A stretch of 64,000 nt of DNA, taken from positions 3,437,001-3,501,000 of the forward strand of contig CAMQGK010000056.1 in assembly GCA_947000775.1 (NCBI GenBank), given 5' to 3'. Source of the stretch: Pterois miles. Taxonomy: Eukaryota; Chordata; Actinopteri; Perciformes; Scorpaenidae. Below the pieces are notes generated by a model that did no database searches, was not told the DNA's origin, and saw nothing but the letters and a program-made list of their open reading frames with translations. A program made the position numbers and the translations under genes. Positions 58,939-64,000 of this stretch are shown here, piece after piece (position 1 is the stretch's first letter; each line of letters begins with the position of its first letter).

Positions 58939-58961
58939 TTCCAGGAATCAGTTTCCAGGAA
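58939..58961. promoter_or_regulatory. cish: tandem STAT5-type sites upstream of cish
   Basis: TTCCAGGAA occurs at 58939-58947 and again at 58953-58961, five bases apart. TTCNNNGAA is the STAT5 core, and mammalian CISH promoters are known to carry paired STAT5 sites that bind tetramers. The position just upstream of the TATA box fits. Confidence 0.75.
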
Positions 58962-59491
58962 AGGGTTTTGTGTTTCAGTGCCCACAGTGACAGACAGGCT
59001 GCTGCTTGCTGCTGCTGTCAATAGCTTCAATAAGCTCCATCAACACACTGCTCTTCCTGTACAGATTTCAAAATAAGACGTCATAATGTGGTTTTTAAGA
59101 GGCAACTGTGAAGAAAAGCTCTAATGCTTTGCAAAGCAGGATAAAAATGTAGTGTAAAAACAGAGCTCAGGTTTTATAGACAAGCTTGTCCTAAACCTGC
59201 TGTGAGAAATGATTTTGAACTTTGTAAATGGCCTCATTCTTTGCTGGTCAGCCAAACCCTCCTTTGGAACTTGAACATCTCGACTTTGTCCGTTATATTT
59301 GATAATGACACTTTATATCACACATTTTCAAATAAAAATAGCTGTAATTGTATAAAAAATGATTGGCAATTGGCTACTGTCAAATAGGATAGAATAGACA
59401 GGATAAAACATGTCAAAATGAGCCGAGTTTTAAATCTTTATTGGCTTAACTCATAATTTCATGGCTTTAAGTGGTTATATACCCTCAGTTG

Positions 59492-59609
59492 CCAGTTTAT
59501 TAGGTACACCTAGCTAAAACTAACGGAGTCTAATCCAACAGACTTGCAATGAATCCCACCTTTACATAATTTTCTAACCTCCATCGGATATGTGTTCCCA
59601 ATAAACTGG
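59492..59609. mobile_element. deleted MITE with CCAGTTTATT ends
   Basis: CCAGTTTATTAGGTACACCT at the left and CCCAATAAACTGG at the right. It is the 118-bp relative of 46404-47393. Confidence 0.65.
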
Positions 59610-59617
59610 TACCTGTA

Positions 59618-59774
59618 TGGAGGCAGCTGTGGCTCAGAGGTAGAGCGGGTCGTCCGCCAATCAGAAGTGTGTGAATGTGTGTGTGAATATGTAAATGTGT
59701 GAATGCTGACCTGTAGAGTTAAGCTTTTTGAGTGGTCGGAAGACTAGAGAGGTGCTATATAAATGCAAGTCCAT
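59618..59774 (+). mobile_element. SINE family B, internally deleted
   Basis: The head is GGCAGCTGTGGCTCAGAGGT, AGAGCGGGTCGTCCG. The tail is GGTGCTATATAAATGCAAGT. The middle body is missing compared with 46614-46928. Confidence 0.65.
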
Positions 59775-59937
59775 AAGACCATAAGTCTGTATTTATTCAT
59801 ATGAGAATTTGTTTCATAATGCACCATTTATTTATTTAATATCAAACAGTTTGCGTCTCCACACAAAGCAGGCCTATGGTTTACTGTTTTCATTTCAGCC
59901 AGAATTAAATCTGATTGGCTGTCTGTGTCTGACAGTC

Positions 59938-60003
59938 TGGTGACCTGTCCAGGGTGTACCCCACCTTCCCCCAGTAACCCTGAAAGATAATGAATGAATG
60001 AAT
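59938..60003 (+). mobile_element. SINE family C tail fragment
   Basis: TGGTGACCTGTCCAGGGTGT, then ACCCCACCTTCCCCCAG and a GAATGAATG end. The 5' part is lacking. Confidence 0.55.
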
Positions 60004-60330
60004 GTAGTTTTAAATATAATTTTGTTTTGTGTCCTCCGTCACCTGTTCCCTCTACACTGACATTTATCAGTATTTTATGTTGAAGGTCAGTAGTCTTACT
60101 TCCGTTACCGACTGAGTTAGCTCTGTCTGTTTTGATGCAGCTGTCGGCAGTAATGTGGTTATTGCTGCATTCGTGTCCAATGGAAATACTGTTTTTCAGC
60201 CTTTGATTTCTGCTTTTATATCTATAGGTCACTTTCATCATAATTGGGTTAATATTGTACAGTAAGCCAAACATTTAATTATTAACATCTCTTCCCATCA
60301 TGCCATGAATAACAACCTTTCAGTCAGCGT

Positions 60331-60346
60331 TTCTTTCTTTCTTTTT

Positions 60347-60397
<51 letters not shown>
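60331..60397. repeat. (TTTC)n microsatellite
   Basis: About 16 TTTC units with one early interruption. Confidence 0.95.
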
Positions 60398-60989
60398 GTG
60401 TATCATCGTGCAGAAAATTGCCTGCAAATGGTTGATTTGTTTTCCTGGAAATTAACTGAACCGTGTCATGTTAGAAGGCAGTATGTCTTCACCAAGTCAA
60501 GGCTCGCCATCACCCGCCTCACAGCTCCTATATACAAAGAAAATGACCACTTGAAAGCTGCCATTCAGCCTTTTCCAGGAAAACATGTTCACATCAACCG
60601 TCTTTCCCGAGAGGTATGAAAGCAGCAGAACCGCACAGCTGAAGGCTTCTGAGTAGAGAGACTTCCTGGAAAACACACACAACCGATTGACCTCTACTGA
60701 TCCCTGCTGGCCTGCATGACTACAGGATGACACACACACACAGAGAAATGAGGACAGAAACGCTGCAAAATAAAGAAAACATTTTATTGTAGGACCATGT
60801 AAAACAGCAGCCTTCAGTTGAGTGTAGTCAAGGTGACTGAAGACAGTAACTGTAAATGTGATGTGGATGAATGTGGATGTAGAACCTCAGGTAAAGGCTG
60901 CCTATACCAGGCAAAATAAAGGATAATCACCCTAAAACAGAAATGTCATAGCCATTTCCCGATGACTGTGAATTAATACGTTTATACTG

Positions 60990-61088
60990 TTCCTGTTTTT
61001 TGCACTATCCTCTTTGCTGCTGTACACTGCAAAATTTCCCACTGTGGGACTAACAAAGGAATATCTTATCTTATTTATTTTATCTTAG
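60990..61088 (+). mobile_element. SINE tail without head
   Basis: TTTGCTGCTGTACACTGCAA, then TTCCCACTGTGGGACTAACA and ATCTTATCTTA. It is a family A-like 3' end. Confidence 0.6.
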
Positions 61089-62008
61089 TTATATTAATAA
61101 TTCCAGAGACAGGAGAAGGCAAATCAGGTGGGAAATGTTGCATTCAACTTGGACGCTAATGGGCAAATATTAGTTAATCAAGAAAATACTATAACTATAA
61201 AAAGCATTTTAACCCCTTAACATCCAGTTGTTAGCTGAGGACTCTACATTTTTTGTATGGATTAAACAAAACCGTACTGTTTTTGTGTCAAATTGTTGAT
61301 TTCTTCAGCAAGCAGCCGTATCATAAGCAGGATAATGTACAGTTAGCGGGTTATTGTTGTGAAACATCCGCGCTGGAGTGCAGCATCACCCTGTCTGGGT
61401 TTCTTTCACAACAATGACCTTCTCGTACATTATCCCTTACTTATTGAAGCTATAGTCATGTTTCTATTATATATTTTGACATATTCAAATGACTGCATGT
61501 TGTAATGGCTGTCACCCATGACATGAAATGGAAATATTATAGATGATTTGTGCATCATTTTATACACATTTACTCCAGATTCAGCCAGACATATTTGGTT
61601 ACTCTGGAAAGTTTTGGATCTCTACTACAAGTTGAAATAAATATCTGTGGCTTTGACAAAAGTTTGGCAGCACAGTTTGTAATGACTGACCCGCTGGTGG
61701 ATGAGTTGGGTTTAGGAAGATAGACAATGTTGTAGAGTTATAATAATACTAAAAATATTGACATTCAATCGTGACATGTTTTCATGTACAATTTAATTAA
61801 TCAACCAAAAGGTGTGTCCACATATCAGCCAGCTAGACTCAAACTACAATAGCATTCCTGTTCAGGTCTGACAAAGCAGTTTAGTTAAAATATTATTTTA
61901 AGAGAGTCTTAGATTCTGTCACTTTCATCAATATCTTCACATTTAGAAGCTTTCTTTCACCACAGGAAAACATATGTGAATTCTGCTTTATGATGGATCT
62001 ATGTGTTC

Positions 62009-62221
62009 TAGGGCTGCAACTAACAATTATTTTCATTGTCGATTAATCTGTTGATTATTTTCTCGATTAATTGACAGAAGAGTAAAGATACCAGAAAATA
62101 TTAACATTTAAGAAGCTGGAATCAGAGAATTTTGCTGTTTTTTTTTTTCTTAAAAAACTACTCAGACTGATTAATCGATTATCAAAATAGTTGAAAATTG
62201 ATTCAATAGTTGACAACTACG
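62009..62221 (+). mobile_element. AGGGCTGCAAC element
   Basis: It starts TAGGGCTGCAACTAACAATT, and ends ATTAATCGATTATCAAAATA, then ATAGTTGACAACTAC. The interior has AAGAAGCTGGAATCAGAG. The terminal GTTGCAGC-type inverted end is lost. Confidence 0.6.
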
Positions 62222-62348
62222 GTACTCTGATGCTTCCCTTTTTTCAGGGTGAAACGTGTTTGCAAGTAAAAAGAAGAAATATCTAGAAGCTAAACAGTCA
62301 AATAACAAGTCAATTCATAGATACTGTGTTAGTGTATTCATGTACAAT

Positions 62349-62369
62349 GTGTGTGTGTGTGTGTGTGTA
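62349..62369. repeat. (GT)n microsatellite
   Basis: About ten GT units, seven bases beyond the twf2 stop codon, so in its 3' UTR. Confidence 0.85.
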
Positions 62370-62375
62370 TAGTGT

Positions 62376-62809
62376 CTAACTTTCTTCCCCGTTCTCCCCT
62401 GCACCCTTGATGAGGCGTTTGTTGCCCCTCTTCCCTCCCGGTCCGCGGGGCTTGGCAAAGGCCTGCTTTAAGGCGTGCTCCATTGGGTGGACCTCCTCAT
62501 ACAGGAAGTCTTCTGTCAGGCCGTCACCATTGTCTATCTCCATCTACACACACACACATACACAACAACACACAGATGACCACAGTTTATAATGGCCTTG
62601 TTTACTGTTTATCTCTACAGTGATATATTTATATTATGATATGATTTAATATTTATATCATTTGTGGGTGATTTGTGTGACCTGTACCTTTTTGGTGACC
62701 TCCAGCTGGTAATCTCTTTCCACCTCGTCCAGTAGTCTGTTCTTACAGCTGGAATACAACATGCGCTCCTTGATACTACAGGTGTATCCAGGCATCGAAT
62801 ATATGAACA
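62376..62809 (-). CDS. twf2: twinfilin-2, last two exons (partial)
   Basis: Exons on the minus strand: 62688-62809 and 62376-62543, giving the last 97 residues. Twinfilin-2 has two ADF-homology domains that bind actin monomers and filament ends, and a tail that binds capping protein and PIP2. The first exon encodes VFIYSMPGYTCSIKERMLYS and runs to LEVTKK, the end of the second ADF-H domain. The last encodes DFLYEEVHPMEHALKQAFAK and the basic tail GPGGKRGNKRLIKG, the capping-protein-binding motif, ending ENGEES. The tail matches TWF2 better than TWF1. The 5' exons lie beyond the right edge. Confidence 0.94.
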
Positions 62810-63462
62810 CTGGAAGAGAGATAAATTCATCACTTAGGCAGCTGATATTTACAACTTCACTGGATCTGATTTACTGATCATTTCTGGTGTTAAAACAAAA
62901 ACCTGCTCAGACACTAAAAAAAAACACACTCATAATCATTCCCATCTTCCCTAAAGTACACACTACTCCAGGGATGGACAGAGTACTAGAACTCAATAGT
63001 ACTTTTCTATTTTAGTTTACTAAAATGAGCTTTTATTGTTATTATTGTAGGCACTGATGTTAGTATTACTTCCTATGCACTCTTATCTTATTTTACTTTA
63101 GGTGCTATCACTTGACCATAATCAAATGGGAGTAGTAGTGCTTGTGTTGAAGACAAGTCAACCCAAATTACTGGAATTAATCATCGAGTAACATTTAGTT
63201 AACTACATGTGGTCTTTTTGAAAAGGCCAATGAGTACAGTATAGTGTCTGAAAGCTGCTTTTTTGAGCCACCTGGAAACACAACATTGATATATTTTGTC
63301 ACCTAATAAAGATGACATGGTTAACATGGTCATAAAATGTTGGCTGTTTACACCCTGCAGATATGGAGTAACATCATTCATCTGAAGTGGATTTTTGTGT
63401 CCAATCTGACTATGTTCACCAGTAAGTCTCTGTGTCAGTCTGTTGGTCATGTACAGTGGGTT

Positions 63463-63519
63463 TAAGATAAGATAAGATAAGATATTCCTTTATTAGTCCC
63501 ACAGTGGGGAAATTTACCC
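63463..63519 (-). mobile_element. SINE tail without head
   Basis: The minus strand reads TTTCCCCACTGTGGGACTAA and ends in an ATCTT repeat of five units, the best preserved of the orphan tails. Confidence 0.65.
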
Positions 63520-63790
63520 TTTTTTTATCACTGATAACAGATGCATGCGTACAGCCCGATTGTATGAAGACGTATGAATAACATGATAATTAGCAAGACA
63601 TTTAGCACGCATTTAATGAGCTCAATGTAAATGCATCTATGTGAATATGTCACGCTGAGAGCTGGAAAGATGTGTGTTAGGGGAGGTGGATGGGTCCAAC
63701 AAACACAGGGCTTTCAACCAGGAGAGTGGTGTTTAGTTTTGTAAGTTATGGTAGCGATGTTTGTCACATGTTTTTTTGACATGTTTTGGA

Positions 63791-64000
63791 CTTTGGACTT
63801 GCATTTATACAGCACTTTTTTTTTTCTTCCCATCACTCAGAGCGTTTTACACTACAAGTCGGCAAACACCCATTCACACACATACACTGGCCATGCAAGG
63901 AGCCAACTTTTCCAATCAGGATCTAATCTAAGTACTCATTCACATAGCTAAGCCTTCGGCAGCAATTTGGGGTTCAATACCTTGCTCAAGGACACATCGA
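63791..64000 (-). mobile_element. SINE family B copy, cut by window end
   Basis: The stretch from CTTTGGACTTGCATTTATAC to the last base shares GATCTAATCTAAGTACTCAT and GCAGCAATTTGGGGTTCAAT with the copy at 46614-46928. The tRNA-like head would lie to the right of the window. Confidence 0.6.

Larger units (their letters stand above)
58966..62375. other. intergenic, cish upstream to twf2 3' end
   Basis: About 3.4 kb with a deleted MITE (59492-59609), a family B SINE (59618-59774), a family C tail fragment (59938-60003), a (TTTC)n tract, a SINE tail (about 60990-61088) and an AGGGCTGCAAC element (62009-62221). The twf2 3' UTR lies at the right. An open frame at 60398-60619 (plus) has no start context, splice partner or family I recognise. 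Confidence 0.5.
62810..64000 (-). other. twf2: twf2 intron
   Basis: No exon of twf2 appears in this stretch. It holds a SINE tail at 63463-63519 (minus) and a family B SINE at the window edge. Confidence 0.6.

Noticed and set aside
60398..60619. 74-residue plus-strand frame after the (TTTC)n tract
   Set aside because: Its only ATG lies before the repeat, no splice partners or family are recognised, and it is a plausible chance frame.

Overview
This is intron-rich vertebrate nuclear DNA. GT-AG introns, teleost-type SINEs and MITEs, long dinucleotide repeats and the set of genes point to a ray-finned (percomorph-like) fish. I read ten protein-coding genes from exon translations whose splice phases join. 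Eight are complete in the window. The last exon of a spen-like gene lies at the left edge and the last two exons of twf2 at the right edge. I found no prokaryotic operon, CRISPR array, virus or toxin gene, and no obvious undescribed system.

Layout, left to right: spen 3' end (+, 783-914); prkar2a (-, 3379-8769); slc25a20 (-, 10793-15845); nckipsd (-, 18592-28099); ndufaf3 (+, 29593-33413); a divergent Rab GDP-dissociation inhibitor (-, 34694-38294); tmem43 (+, 39770-45891); rhoa (-, 48771-50854, with a non-coding first exon near 51.8 kb); a gene-poor stretch of about 4.8 kb; cish (-, 56709-57591, with a non-coding first exon near 58.7 kb); twf2 (-, 62376 to beyond the window). nckipsd/ndufaf3 and gdi-like/tmem43 are head-to-head pairs. 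spen/prkar2a, ndufaf3/gdi-like and tmem43/rhoa are tail-to-tail.

Human orthologues of prkar2a, slc25a20, nckipsd, ndufaf3, rhoa, cish and twf2 all lie on 3p21, so this is a conserved block with tmem43 (human 3p25), a spen-type gene and a third GDI added. The genes are independently transcribed. Three act on actin (nckipsd, rhoa, twf2), two in mitochondria (slc25a20, ndufaf3), and two in signalling (prkar2a, cish).

Most non-coding space is repeats: tRNA-headed SINEs of three families, hAT-like, piggyBac-like and palindromic MITEs, a Tc1 remnant, a LINE tail, a 78-bp minisatellite and several microsatellites. Many are nested in one another. The points most worth checking are a one-base frame break in a C-run of nckipsd, an nckipsd splice acceptor that sits in a long CT repeat, the extra GDI with a GC-AG intron, and a tandem STAT5-type site pair upstream of cish.
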